64,000 nt of DNA from Diphasiastrum complanatum (taxonomy: Eukaryota; Streptophyta; Lycopodiopsida; Lycopodiales; Lycopodiaceae): positions 49,298,996 to 49,362,995 of the forward strand of contig CM055108.1 of assembly GCA_029204225.1 (NCBI GenBank), read 5' to 3'. Below are positions 1 to 9,337 of this stretch, piece after piece (within the stretch, counting starts at the first letter, position 1; the number at the start of each line of letters is the position of its first letter). The translations under genes were made by a program, and so were the position numbers. The notes below the pieces were generated by a model. The model made no database searches, had not been told where the DNA came from, and saw only the letters and a list, made by a program, of their open reading frames with translations.

Positions 1-352
1 TAACTCGAAGCATATCCTCCAGCACCTGATTTACCCTCTCTGCTTGACCGTCCATCTGTGGATGGTCGATGGTACTCATATTAAGTTTAGTATGGAGATG
101 ATGGAATACTGCCCTCCAAAAATCTCCAGTAAACTTACTATCCCGGTCGCTGACTATGCCGGAAGGTAGACCATACAATTTAAATAGCCCGTCTACAAAC
201 AACCTCGCTAACTCTGGAGCTCTAACGGTTGTTTTGGTCATAATAAAATGAGCCATTTTGGTTAGACGATTAATTGTGACCCATATAGCGTCATTACCCT
301 TTTGGGTTTTAGGCAAGCCTACTATAAAATCCATGAAGATCTCTCCCATTTA
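1..352 (-). pseudogene. G1 integrase catalytic core, partial
   Basis: The minus strand encodes a retroviral-type integrase core, which inserts element cDNA into the chromosome. Visible blocks in order are MDFIVGLPKTQKG (first catalytic Asp), RLTKMAHFI, SDRDSKFTGDFW (second Asp) and DGQAERVNQ (catalytic Glu), so the DDE triad is intact. The coding frame differs from that of the upstream zinc domain, with a short indel near 335-345 separating them. The C-terminal part lies beyond the left edge. Identification as gypsy integrase is firm; activity is unlikely given the frame breaks. Confidence 0.85.
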
Positions 353-658
353 CTAGCTGGTATTTCTAAGAGCTGCAACAACCCTCCTGTCTTTAAATAC
401 TTGACATTTATGGCAACTGGTTACATATTGTTGGACGTCCTTTTTCATATTGAACCAGAAAAATTGCCTACGAAGAAGCTCATAGGTCTTCTGTATGCCT
501 GGGTGTCCCGCACTAGGATTGTCATGACATTCATATAGGACCTGCTGCCTATAATCCTCTGAATTGGGGACACATACTCTATCTCTATAGAGCAAGTACT
601 CATCCTGAATGGAATACTGTTTCCATTTGAATCCTTGAGTCAACTGACCCTCAACCAC
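353..658 (-). pseudogene. G1 integrase N-terminal zinc-binding (H2C2) domain
   Basis: This 101-codon minus-strand frame holds the HHCC zinc domain at the start of gypsy integrase. It begins with the usual YRDRVCVP stretch, then HDNPSAGH supplies the two His and SCHKCQ the two Cys, with the spacing expected for the family. The stop at the left end is produced by a frame change; the neighbouring frame carries the linker into the catalytic core. Positions 659-889 encode the poorly conserved, acidic linker between RNase H and integrase. Confidence 0.8.
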
Positions 659-889
659 TGGGGTTTGCTTGGGTAATATAGGCCCAAATCCTCAATGTCA
701 TCTGACGACGTATACTCGGACTCATCATCATCCTCAACGGAGGCTGCCATAATCTTGGATGAACTGACACCAGCCCCGAGAACTGGTTCTGGAGTCTGTA
801 ATTGTCTACTCTGGACTGAGTTCCAGATAGTAGAGAAGAATGCATCATGTTGGCATTTCTTTCTCAAGGATTCGAGTAACTCATTACGA

Positions 890-1120
890 ATCTGAGTTTA
901 ACTTAGCTCGTTTATCATAGGCATTCTGCTAAGGGCATCTGCTACTGTATTGAATTTTTCCCATCTATATCTGATAGACATGTCAAACTCTTGCATCAAC
1001 TCTGCCCAATGAGCTTTCCGACCTCTAAGCTCAGGTTGATTGCAAAGGTATTTGAGACTCTCATGGTCTGTCTAGACCTCAAAGTTGGCACCATACAAAT
1101 AATGCTGAAGGGTCTCGCTA
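890..1120 (-). pseudogene. G1 RNase H, C-terminal half
   Basis: The minus strand encodes the end of gypsy RNase H: HYLYGANFEV, TDHESLKYL, QPELRGRKAHW, IRYRWEKFN and the terminal ADALSRMP. The domain degrades the RNA strand of the RNA:DNA hybrid during reverse transcription. The N-terminal half with its first acidic residues is missing, and one in-frame stop precedes TDHESL. Immediately upstream the sequence turns into gag, so this half-domain is the right-hand partner of a deletion that removed PR and RT. Confidence 0.8.
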
Positions 1121-1970
1121 GCATTGCAAAAGTCAGCTGGCAACAATGTTCATGATCTTCATGATACACTTTGATCTTAGAAGCTACCGAGTCACTGGAG
1201 AAACATACAGTCTGAACAAGATGAACTTGTTTCTTATCTTTTTTATCTTTTTTAGTGAAAGGCCCCTTGGGACACTCTCCGACTGTGTGTCCTTGCCCAT
1301 ACACACAAAGCACAAACGTTCTTGTTTGGCTTTCTCAAAATCTTCTGGTTTTAAGGGCTATACGAGTGAAGGGCGTTTCTGAGGAGCTTCACTTCTAAAT
1401 TTATCTTCTTTCTTTCTTTTTAAAAATTTCTTTTGAAATTGAAAGTCTTTCTGAGGAAGCTGCTCAGAAAGTGGATGTTGTCTCGCCCTCTTCCTACCCA
1501 CTGAATCATCATAGATTTGAGCATATCTGAGAGCTTGCTCAAGTGTAGTAGGTGAGTTTCTCTGGACCTCTACTTTATATTCATCCTTGAGGCCACGGAC
1601 AAATCCCCTGATTTTCTGATAATCATCCATATTTTTAATTTTTAAAATTGCTTCTCGATACTGCGAGATATATTGGATGATGGATTTGTCCATTACTGTT
1701 CTTTCCCAGGCTTCCCAGGCTCTATGAGGTTCATTTTCAGGTAGGAATTCTCTTAGGAAAGCTTCTTCAAAAGCTTTCCATGACCGGGGAGTCTACCCAG
1801 TCTGCTAGAGATTTAACCACCACTTATAGGCCATGGGCCCTAAGGAAAGATTGGCCTCAATAGCTTGCAAATGGTCAGGGGTCTGTTTAAGAGCATGAAT
1901 GTTCTTCCATTTGTTGAGGAAGGTTTGTAGAATGTCTGCATTTCTATCCTTCTCTTCCCCATTAAAAGTA
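1121..1970 (-). pseudogene. G1 gag: capsid and zinc knuckle
   Basis: Minus-strand frames carry the capsid C-terminal part (QYISQYREAILKIKNM, then IRGFVRGLKDEYKVEVQ) and, further left, a CCHC-type zinc knuckle GQGHTVGECPKG followed by a Lys-rich tail. Gag packages the element RNA into virus-like particles. The first Cys pair of the knuckle is altered in the available frame, and the capsid N-terminal portion at 1700-1970 has stops. The tail runs abruptly into RNase H at about 1120, marking the deletion junction. Confidence 0.7.
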
Positions 1971-1984
1971 GGAGGCTTTAAATC

Positions 1985-2344
1985 TTAAAAAACACTGTGG
2001 TGAGACCGCAAAGTCTCACCCGAAACTGATGGAAGTGGAGGAGGGGATAACTGAGAAGTGGAGGGAAGACTTCCTTTCGCGGAACTCAATATCAAACTTT
2101 TGAGTTCAGCGAACGAGTCGTCCACACTGGACTTGAAATTGGCTAATGCCAACTTCAGTTCATCCACTTCTATTACCAATTGGAGAAACTGCTCCCTGGT
2201 AACCAGTTCATCGAGTTCCTCAGTGAACTGTTCCTGTTCTTCCATTTCCATAGGTTCTTTACCTTTATTATAAGCCAAGGCTTCTGTTTCAAGTTCGTCG
2301 AAGCCTCTCTCCGGGGGTTGATCAGGTCTCTGAGGAGTGGTCAT
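1985..2344 (-). pseudogene. G1 gag N-terminus
   Basis: A 119-codon minus-strand ORF starts at 2344 with MTTPQRPDQPPERGFDELE. It is acidic and Glu/Leu-rich from about residue 30 to 85, a pattern compatible with a short coiled coil, and ends with a Pro/Ser-rich stretch. Position, orientation and composition fit the N-terminus of the G1 Gag polyprotein, with translation starting shortly after the leader. It is separated from the capsid portion by a stop near 1985, so the gag frame is broken. Confidence 0.55.
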
Positions 2345-3216
2345 TTTTGGAACTGAAAGAGAGGTACCTTAACTTCTGATGGAAAAAAGTCAAAAGAATA
2401 ATTTACAGCTGTACAAGGGAAAGGAAAGATGACTTAGGTGTTTCTGAGGACTGTACTTCCAAAGAAATTACGAAGAGGAACCCTCTCAGCTCTTTTTCCC
2501 AAGATTTCAGACATGCTGTCCCAAAAAATCCCAGTTTGAAGCTTCAAAATGATGCCAAATTTCCCAGTACTTGAGTTGAGTAGCTGACTGATCTGATTTC
2601 AGGTGTGGGGTTCCAACAAACCGAGTGAAAACCGGAAATTTACAACAAGAAATCCAGAATTTTTGATGTCCCTACTCTCGCTGGTTGGACATCAATCTAT
2701 CTGGCCCACTTTTCTGAAATTTAAGGCCCAAAACTCGTTTGAATCTCTGATCTGACCTCAGGTGGCAGGTCGTTGGTCTGTGACAAACTAGTTTGAAGTT
2801 CAAACTACTGAAAAATCTCAAAAATCAGGGATGAAAATCCACTCTTTCAACTCCTTGTCCAGCGTTGGCCCTGCTAAGAAAATCTGCTTGAAAATCTCTC
2901 AAACTTCCTTGGATTTCTCTGGAAATTCAGGGGTAGATATCTGATCCTCCAACGATGGACCTGCTCACTGGTTTCTACTCTAAATCCTTTCTGAAATCTG
3001 AGAAAGACATCCGAAAAAGAGAAAAGCTGATCTATCAATGCTGAAGTTGTACTAGACAATTCTCCTCCAAACTACTGAAAATTCTAGCAAATTGAAGGAC
3101 TTTAAAGCTGGTCCTACAACAATTTTCCTCCTCTATTCTTTTTTGAGAATCTGAGAAATATTTCCTATCTTCTGATAGCTTTCTCTACTACAACTACTAA
3201 GCTCCCAAAGATGGAG
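2345..3216 (-). other. G1 untranslated leader
   Basis: About 870 bases between the PBS and the first gag ATG. No long open frame and no recognised structure; the length is ordinary for a plant gypsy leader. It contains AT-rich, weakly repetitive text (for example CTGATCTG-like words) but nothing I can name. Confidence 0.5.
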
Positions 3217-3231
3217 ATGGCTCTGATACCA
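3217..3231 (-). promoter_or_regulatory. G1 primer-binding site (tRNA-iMet type)
   Basis: On the minus strand the sequence is TGGTATCAGAGCCAT, the standard plant retrotransposon PBS complementary to the 3' end of initiator-Met tRNA. It lies one base inside the LTR end and fixes the orientation of G1. It is a PBS and not a tRNA gene. Confidence 0.85.
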
Positions 3232-3232
3232 G

Positions 3233-3479
3233 TGTAGTAGATCCTAACACCACAGTAGGGCAAACACTAACTGATCCACCCAACCTTGCCTACTCCTTGA
3301 TATAGAGTAAGCCCCTCCTAGCCCAGTGTGAGGACTGGTAGCATGCAACTGCCAAGTGTCGGCCACGTGTCACTATCGTGGCTGACTGCACGTCGAGATC
3401 CAACTGGGGGCCCTATCCCGCTGACAGGGTCCCTAAGCTGTGTTAGGCCCGCCATGGCTATGGAACGTGCTAGGGCACA
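3233..3479 (-). repeat. G1 5' LTR (candidate, about 247 bp)
   Basis: Bounded on the minus strand by TGTGCCC at 3479 and by TACA at 3233, giving TGT...ACA termini, one base from the PBS. Directly outside it begins an unrelated integrase fragment. The short length is unusual but acceptable. The partner 3' LTR is outside the window, so the outer boundary is inferred only from the terminal dinucleotides. Confidence 0.6.
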
Positions 3480-3480
3480 C

Positions 3481-3668
3481 TAGTGAGTGATTATGGAACA
3501 CATTTTCTAAACAAAACTATTACTCACTTGTTGTCCTCTTATCTGGTTGTCCATAGGAAGAGCACACCCTATTATCCATGTTGTAGTGGACAAGCGGAAT
3601 TGTTGAATAAGATTCTCTGCTGTATTATCGCGAAGATGGTTGAAGCTTTGGCAAGGCATGTTTTTTGA
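3481..3668 (+). pseudogene. gypsy integrase core fragment
   Basis: Plus-strand frame with the second half of a gypsy integrase core: SDYGTHFLNKTI (second catalytic Asp), HRKSTPYYP, then SGQAELLNKIL (catalytic Glu), closing with KMVEALARH. It resembles the G2 integrase (SDRGSHFIN, TSTPYYP, GQAESSNK) more than that of G1. It is cut at the left by the G1 LTR, so G1 probably inserted into an older gypsy copy. The usual PYYPQ has become PYYPC and the copy is dead. Confidence 0.75.
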
Positions 3669-4034
3669 CATTGCCTCCACCTCAACATTGTGGATTACAT
3701 TTTATAATATAGCATGTCTTGTAATTTCGTGATGATCTCATTGCACAAATATGTATCTCAATGACCAAATTGTTCTTGTGCATGCAGTTTGTGCTTCCCT
3801 TGGTATTGAGAGGGTTCTTGACAGAGGAGTTAAGGAGTGCAATCTACAAAATCAGTGGTTTGGTGAGGTACGGTGAATGCGACTCACATCATTTTTTCTT
3901 GGGATGATTCAAGATGATGATCTTACTAACGTGTATGTCATTGTTGTTTATTTTTTCTTATGAAGATATATTTCATCCAAGGAGATACGGTTGGCATCCA
4001 TTGAGGCGGCAAGACAAGGCTCCATCGAGGCAGC
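3669..4034. other. unassigned sequence
   Basis: No coding signal I can name. A short plus-strand stretch around 3790-3870 reads as VCASLGIERVLDRGVKEC before losing frame; I do not recognise it. It may belong with the CACTA remnant that follows or be decayed gypsy sequence. Confidence 0.3.
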
Positions 4035-4315
4035 ATGTTTGATCGAGAAGCACTTCCCATATCCATTCTCACCATTCAAACGCATCTCATTGTGCATTTG
4101 GTAGATGGGGTGGCCATTGCAGGTACATCATCTACTTGCGTCAATTGCCTATTCTTAGTCCATTCTAGACTATTGCTATTGTGGTAATTCCCATGTTCTC
4201 ACTAACATGGATCTATATTTTTAATTCAGGCATTGTCCATAGTCGTTGGATGTTTTTCTTGAAACGATTCATGAAAACATTGAAAGGCTTCGTAAGACAA
4301 AGAGCAAATTATTAG
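4035..4315 (+). pseudogene. CACTA (En/Spm-like) transposase C-terminal DUF4218 remnant with an intron
   Basis: Exon 1 (4035-4122) reads THLIVHLVDGVAIAG, matching the HLVDE-V-IAGPV block of the DUF4218 domain of plant CACTA transposases. Exon 2 (4230-4315) reads IVHSRWMFFLKRF, then MKTLKGFVRQRA, matching the RWMYP-ER-LKTLKG-VRNRA block. Between them 4123-4229 is a 107-bp insert with GT at the left, a T-rich tract and TTCAG at the right; removing it restores phase in the middle of a Gly codon, as expected of a real intron. The frame stops at 4313. No TnpD catalytic region or CACTA terminal repeats were seen, so only this scrap remains. Confidence 0.75.
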
Positions 4316-4500
4316 AGTTTGGAAAGACAAATCTTATGAATGAAATTAAGAACGATCGTATACCCCTTCATCAACTATATCTCTAGAGGCTTGGAAACCC
4401 TCTATTAGCAATGAGGGCACAATTCATGTAGGTGGTTCTTTGTTAACCTATATTTCGATGCACCTCAATGTGATTGAGGTTAAAATAACTTAACACTTTG
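4316..4500. other. unassigned flank of the CACTA remnant
   Basis: Nothing identifiable. One frame stays open for about 45 codons across 4255-4390 (phase different from DUF4218) but resembles no family I know. Confidence 0.3.
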
Positions 4501-4539
4501 TAACAAGGATTTTCATACGCCGTATCAAAATCCTTGTTA
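4501..4539. repeat. 39-bp near-perfect palindrome
   Basis: Left arm TAACAAGGATTTT (4501-4513) is the exact reverse complement of 4527-4539. The 13-base centre contains ATACG and CGTAT around one C. Only the pair 4514/4526 fails to match. Shorter relatives of the core occur nearby (about 4662, 6730, 6870). Confidence 0.8.
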
Positions 4540-4778
4540 AAGAAAACTCAAAATTAGTAATAGCAAAGTGGGTCATGCACCTCACATAGAGTAGTTTAAC
4601 ATATAGAGCAGTTTAACATTGATCTCGATGCGCAGATAGAGTAATTTAACACTGATCTTGATACGCAGTATCGAAATGTGTTATAAAGACAACGATCATC
4701 TGGGAAAGGGATGCATTTCAGGCGCTTCATATTCAAGTGAATGATCATGATGGCATCATGTTCTGGTTGTTTCTTTTT
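4540..4778. other. unassigned sequence
   Basis: Contains repeats of an AGAGTAGTTTAACAT-like phrase (around 4590, 4608, 4638) and a degenerate relative of the palindromic core near 4662. No gene seen. Confidence 0.3.
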
Positions 4779-4950
4779 ATTCTAGAAGCTGTTTCATCTC
4801 TTTGGGTCATCTGCTCATCTGTTCATTTCTTCAAACCATCTGTTTATCGTTTTTTCTAAAGGCCGTTTCATCTCTTCAGACCATCTGTTCATTTGTTCAT
4901 CTCTTCGGATCATCTATTTTTGTTTCTTCTAGAAGCCTTTACATCTGTTC
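4779..4950. repeat. degenerate tandem repeat, about 73-bp period
   Basis: Three diverged units begin with CTAGAAGCTGTTTCATCTC (about 4781), CTAAAGGCCGTTTCATCTC (about 4854) and CTAGAAGCCTTTACATCTG (about 4927). Each unit is itself rich in CATCTGTTCAT words. The frame through it is open only because of this composition and is not a gene. Confidence 0.6.
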
Positions 4951-6108
4951 TTGCAAGGTTACAGGCAGTGTAACAGTAGCTATAACAGTAGCTGTACATT
5001 ATCATTCAAAGAATAAATGTGCTTTGCTTCATCGGCGTCGACAATTGTATGATGACTCCTTCATGATCCTTTGTCAATTGCAAGCTTTGAATTTGACTAT
5101 TTCTTGCCACTGTAAACATTAAGAATTCTTAAACTAGTTATCTTATAAACCCGTGACTTTATTTAGTTTCCTCTGGAATCTGGATCTGGCATGTTCTTAG
5201 CACAAGAACTCACTGATTTGTACTTCCACAGGATGGCCTTGATCCACTTTTTCTTTGATGGTGATAAGTTTCAATAGGAGGGATGCTTCATGCTAGGATT
5301 ATACAAAAGTGTTAACTCTTCAAATCACTTTTTCAACAGTCAAAACATGTAATCTGTAAGTTTTTCAGGCATGGCCCCTGAGGATTGTCAATCCCAATTC
5401 AGGGGCTAATTCCCAATGCAAAAGTTGTTTAAAAATCGATCCTGAATTATGTCTATCAAACGAGAAGTTAGATTCGCTATATCTTTCCAATATGTCAGTA
5501 GTTAAGAGCATCAGGTATTTATTCTGGACATGCAATCAATTATCTAGGATAGCTCAGATAAATTTAAGTTACTTTTCATTTATGATAGATCTCTGAACCA
5601 TGAGAATGAAATATTTTTGCCGAATATGGATGAATGCATATTCAGTATCAATTCAGAGTCGTTTTACCCTCTAACGGGACCAACCAGAGCCCTCTACTTG
5701 AACAGTCCTCATGGTTGGCATAGGGAGTGGTCCTAGATTGTTGACTTGCCGTTGGTAGCTCAACCTATATGCCATGGGACCAGAGGGTGAATGGTTCCAA
5801 AACAACATATTCAAGCTTGTAGGTGATAGGACTAGCTGGTGAATTGATCCAAAAACAACACACTCAAACTGCATCTACATGTCAAAGTGTACTGTCAGGT
5901 CAAGTAAATTGTTCAATGTGAATATGAAAATTCTTGTAACTGTTTCAAAGAAAAATCTTAAAGTGCTATCTGCGTGATCCTATTGAAAAGCCCCAGTCAG
6001 ATTTTCATCAATCTATTCGCATTACTTGACTTTTCAGTAGCGTTGCGATGAGCTATCTTCCATAAGTCTGTTTGGGAAATAAGTCAGGCTTTGACCTGTT
6101 TTTGTCGC
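4951..6108. other. unassigned, probably low-copy intergenic DNA
   Basis: No coding signal, LTR or transposase motif recognised on either strand. ORFs here are short and without family resemblance. Confidence 0.3.
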
Positions 6109-6146
6109 TATCTCTCTCTCTCTCTCTCTCTCTCCCCCCCCCCCCC
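6109..6146. repeat. microsatellite (TC)n followed by C13
   Basis: A CT dinucleotide run of about a dozen units passes directly into thirteen consecutive C residues (6134-6146). Confidence 0.9.
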
Positions 6147-6905
6147 TTGCTGTATTGCAATTTCTCTTTCCACTATCAAGTTATTTGCTAAATTTTAGGT
6201 TTATTTTTTATACCCTAATTCTGATCTGGGCTTTCTTTCTCAGCACCTGCATTCCATTGATTTTCAAAATACGTATAGTAGCCAGATTTATAAATTTGTC
6301 AGCTTTACTTGAATTTAGGGCTTTTTCTAGAAACTTGAAATGTCGAACGTGGATCAATCAAAACAAACAAATCCTATTCTATTAGTTGAAACAAACTAAA
6401 CTTGTTTTTGTCTCTCAATGCCCTCTCTCATTATCTTAGAAGCTCTCTTGATTTAAGGATTCAAGATACTTTGGTCTCAGGTTGTCTCAGGTTTGGACTC
6501 CCCTTGAAAACCATGATGCATGACCAAAGAATATGTGATGAACAAGGATATAAAGCCATGTCAACACACTTGTAGCACAATTTAGATATTGAAAATTCCA
6601 AATACAACTCGAAAGAAAGATTTATTTGATGCTTTGAGAAACCAAGCTTGAGTGGCACACTTACATTTACCCTTCTTCATATGATGTGTCACTGCTTGGC
6701 CTCAATGTAGTGAACAAGGATCTCGATAGGCCGTATCAATATCTCAGATAAACTCTGGTTTATTTAGGTTATGTCTTCATGTCAATATATTGTCCTTCGC
6801 AGACTTTGGACTCTAGAAGTAATGTAACTGGAAGTAATTTGGAATAACGAAGATTATAACATGAATTACGATACGTTGTATTGAAATTTTGACTCTATTG
6901 ACATT
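6147..6905. other. unassigned intergenic DNA
   Basis: No family recognised. Two relatives of the palindromic motif at 4501-4539 occur here (AAGGATCTCGATAGGCCGTA around 6716, TTACGATACGTTGTATTGAA around 6867). Confidence 0.3.
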
Positions 6906-7130
6906 TTGAAACTAAAAATTATGACAACGCCTTCCATTGATGAGACACTTTTTGGTCCTAGTAATCGAACTCGTGCTAAAGTAAATAATCTCGAAGCTCT
7001 TGGTTTTCATTTGGAGGAAGGTGGTATTCTTGTCAATAATGAAGAAGAAGACGCTTCTACCACATCTTCAGGATCTTCTTCGTGGTTCACAGGGGATACA
7101 AATGGCTATGAGAGTGAAAGTCCCACATAA
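6906..7130 (+). CDS. small ORF, unknown (possible gypsy polyprotein tail)
   Basis: A 74-codon plus-strand ORF. Residues about 16-30 read LFGPSNRTRAKVNNLEA, which loosely resembles the GPxTRxRAK phrase near the end of some gypsy polyproteins. The C-terminal half is acidic then Ser/Thr-rich. No RBS-like or splicing evidence, no conserved domain. It may be a retrotransposon tail or a chance ORF; I would not assign a function. Confidence 0.25.
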   Translation: MKLKIMTTPSIDETLFGPSNRTRAKVNNLEALGFHLEEGGILVNNEEEDASTTSSGSSSWFTGDTNGYESESPT

Positions 7131-7410
7131 ATTTCTTTGTATGTATTGGTATTAGCTCAAGAAGCATAAACGTTTGGACATTTTGTGAAGGCTACTGTTT
7201 AATTTTGTAAAATACATGAAATCAAGATAGTTTTGTTTATAGTTTATTGGGTCGAAATGCATGTTTTTGAAAACATAGCAAATTTTATTATGTTTCAGTT
7301 TTTAGTTATTTTATTTTAAATTTCATTATGAAAAGTGACTTACAAACCAAGTCCTTTTCAAAGTTCAAAAATCTTGAAAATGTGCAAAATCACCTCTTTT
7401 TTGTCGTTTT
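7131..7410. other. AT-rich unassigned sequence
   Basis: T-rich sequence with no recognisable coding or repeat structure. Confidence 0.3.
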
Positions 7411-7671
7411 TCAAACATGCTTTATACGTGCGCAAGGTGTTTTTGAAAACCACCCTAATTTTAGACACTTTTTGAGAGAATTTAGGAGAATATTCCAAAA
7501 GTTTCTCTTTTGGTTGCAAAGTTTCTCATTCGACTCGCAATGGTGTTTTTCTTTAATGAAGCGGTAAGGCTTCACTTGGACTGGCTTTGTATCATTTTCT
7601 AACGAGATGGAGTGCACTGCTATATCAAGCAATATATCCTTCATTTTTATAGTTCCATGCAAAGACATCAC
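7411..7671 (-). pseudogene. G5 gypsy pol fragment
   Basis: Minus-strand frame of 86 codons reading TIKMKDILLDIAVHSISL, then KPVQVKPYRFIKEKHHC. It is collinear with, and on the same strand as, the G5 protease region to its right, so it is probably the spacer between protease and RT, or the start of RT, in a decayed gypsy element. No RT catalytic motif was found, and the frame ends in low-quality sequence. Confidence 0.4.
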
Positions 7672-7828
7672 GATACTTTCTTAAGAGTTTTTCTAAATTT
7701 CTATGTTGTCGTCTATCAAGATGGGCTCCTATATGTACGAATCTATTTTCTTTTTCATTTGAATCTTTTAAGTTTAAAGGAATAGTTTTAGTTGGTCCAT
7801 CAAACGAAGATGCTTCACTTGTTGGTTC

Positions 7829-8578
7829 TCATTTCGGTTGAGGTAACTCAATTAGAAATGTCACCATCGTGAAATCTGTGAACTTATTAGGTACATTAAA
7901 TTTAGGATCCTCTTTATGTACAAGGATCTTTTCAAGTAAAGATGGGGCTCTATTGGGGTGTGTCCTTGAACAAGAAGCGACGTCAGATAAATCCTTTGTT
8001 TGTTGCTCATTAAGAGGAACAATCGGTTGTCTCATTTTTTATCGGATCTGCTTCTATTTCTCGGTTAATCTTGTGCAGAGCATAGGAAGTGGGTTATTCT
8101 GTGATTTGGCAATCTGGAAATTGTTAATAGCTTTTGATTGAGAGCTCTGAGTATTTTCTTGGACTGTAAGACTCTCATCTATAGTACTAATAATTTTGTT
8201 TCTCGGATTATCCCATTTGTATACCTTATCATCATGTAGATGATAATCGGTTGATCGACTAGGTTGTGCTAAATATTTCAAAGTAGATTCATCTATATGT
8301 GCAAAAGGAGATGGCATCTTAATATCTTTGGTATCCTCGTAAGGTGGGACGACTATGGATTTAGATGGACTTTCGTCAATCATCGTTAGCATGATACCTT
8401 CATTTGTAATTGCTATAGGCACATTAACTGATGGATTTGGTAGCCATTCTGTCTGAATAAGCTCGGCATCTATATAAAAAATATAAAATGCATCCATAAT
8501 CGGTTGATCTATGCTTCTAGATGTGATCGTTATCGGTCCCTCAGATTTGAATAATACTTCATTACTGCATCTAAGCAT
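7829..8578 (-). pseudogene. G5 gypsy PR-RT linker region
   Basis: Two minus-strand frames (8054-8578, 174 codons; 7829-8035, 68 codons) are collinear with the protease to their right. The longer includes MDAFYIFYIDAELIQTEW and KYLAQPSRSTDYH. In the better-preserved sister G2 the equivalent stretch between protease and RT contains WTDALATIDYQ and ENPVDDDLVPW, similarly low in complexity and hydrophilic. No catalytic motif; assignment rests on position and strand. Confidence 0.4.
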
Positions 8579-8586
8579 CTACATAG

Positions 8587-9260
8587 TCAATGGTTGCTAT
8601 TGGTAGATTGTGTGTAATGTCCTTGAATGGTTGGAGAAACATTGGTTTTTTCACACGTTGTAGAGGAACAATCATCTTCTTCCTGCACATGTTTTGCTTG
8701 ACCACTTGTGTAATCAACTGATATTCTTTGATCTCTATTACCAAAAATGATTCGTTGTTTTTTCCAATCTTGGATCACTTCGGCATTTGTTAGTCATGTG
8801 GTTCCCAATAAAAATTTATAGGCAAACTTTTCTTGTGGGAGATCTAGTACCACATAATAAACTATATACTTAAGACCTGCGATCTTAATGGATACGACAT
8901 TGATATGTCCATATGGTTTGGATGAAGTTTGATTAGCTAAGTTCAGTCGATACTTGGGTGGAACACTAGGCCCTACGCCACATTGTGTAGCAAGATAGTG
9001 ATATTATCTACTCCTGATCCACTATCGATGATAGCAGATACAATAGCATGATCTTTATGTCTCACAGGTAAGGTGATGCAGCCTCTTGCTTTTCTTGTTT
9101 GAAACAAGGTAGCATCAACCTGTTGGGCTTGCATTAGAATCTCCGATTGATGAGGTATTTCGATATCATCATCCGGGTTATGAACTTGAGTAAAGGTTCA
9201 GATAGCTTCAGAATAGTATGGAAAGGTAATGTGATTTGAGACTGCAGAAGATTGGATATG
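8587..9260 (-). pseudogene. G5 aspartic protease
   Basis: The minus strand encodes AIVSAIIDSGSGVDNITIL (around 8990-9060), where DSG is the aspartic-protease active site, then KYRLNLANQTSSKPYG, a KIAGLKYIVYYVVLDLPQ block and, to the left, VIQDWKKQRIIFGNRDQR. The same block order (active site, LANQ, IAG-QYV, VMDIPES, LLGRPWL) occurs in G2, so G5 is a divergent relative. The protease matures the Gag-Pol polyprotein. Stop codons and indels break the frame. Confidence 0.65.
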
Positions 9261-9337
9261 ATCTCTATCCTTGAGGGTCGCATAAAGTGTTTTTGTTTAG
9301 TTTTCTCGGTTAATGGAATAAGTTCATTTTCATACTC

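Larger units (their letters stand above)
1..3479 (-). mobile_element. G1: Ty3/gypsy retrotransposon, 5' part, internally deleted
   Basis: Read on the minus strand from right to left the order is 5' LTR, iMet-type PBS, leader, gag, the end of RNase H, then the integrase zinc domain and integrase core, and the element runs off the left edge. Protease, RT and the first half of RNase H are absent because gag is followed directly by the end of RNase H near 1120. RT before integrase is the Ty3/gypsy order. The PBS type and DDE integrase fit plant chromovirus-like gypsy elements, but the chromodomain region lies outside the window, so the lineage is not fixed. Several reading-frame breaks mark it as inactive. 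Confidence 0.85.

Noticed and set aside
3217-3231. Initiator tRNA-like sequence (also at 40046, 51944, 54774, 58014, 62543)
   Set aside because: Only 11-15 bases match the tRNA 3' end, next to LTR termini; these are primer-binding sites, not tRNA genes.
4255-4392. Open frame in exon 2 of the CACTA remnant in another phase (LDVFLETIHENIERL)
   Set aside because: Looks protein-like, but the DUF4218 phase explains the conserved motifs on both sides of the intron.
4802-5122. 106-codon ORF, hydrophobic and Cys-rich
   Set aside because: It is carried by the degenerate 73-bp tandem repeat and has no family resemblance.
6461-6658. Small ORFs in the 5-7 kb segment as genes
   Set aside because: Length and composition are as expected by chance, and there is no motif.
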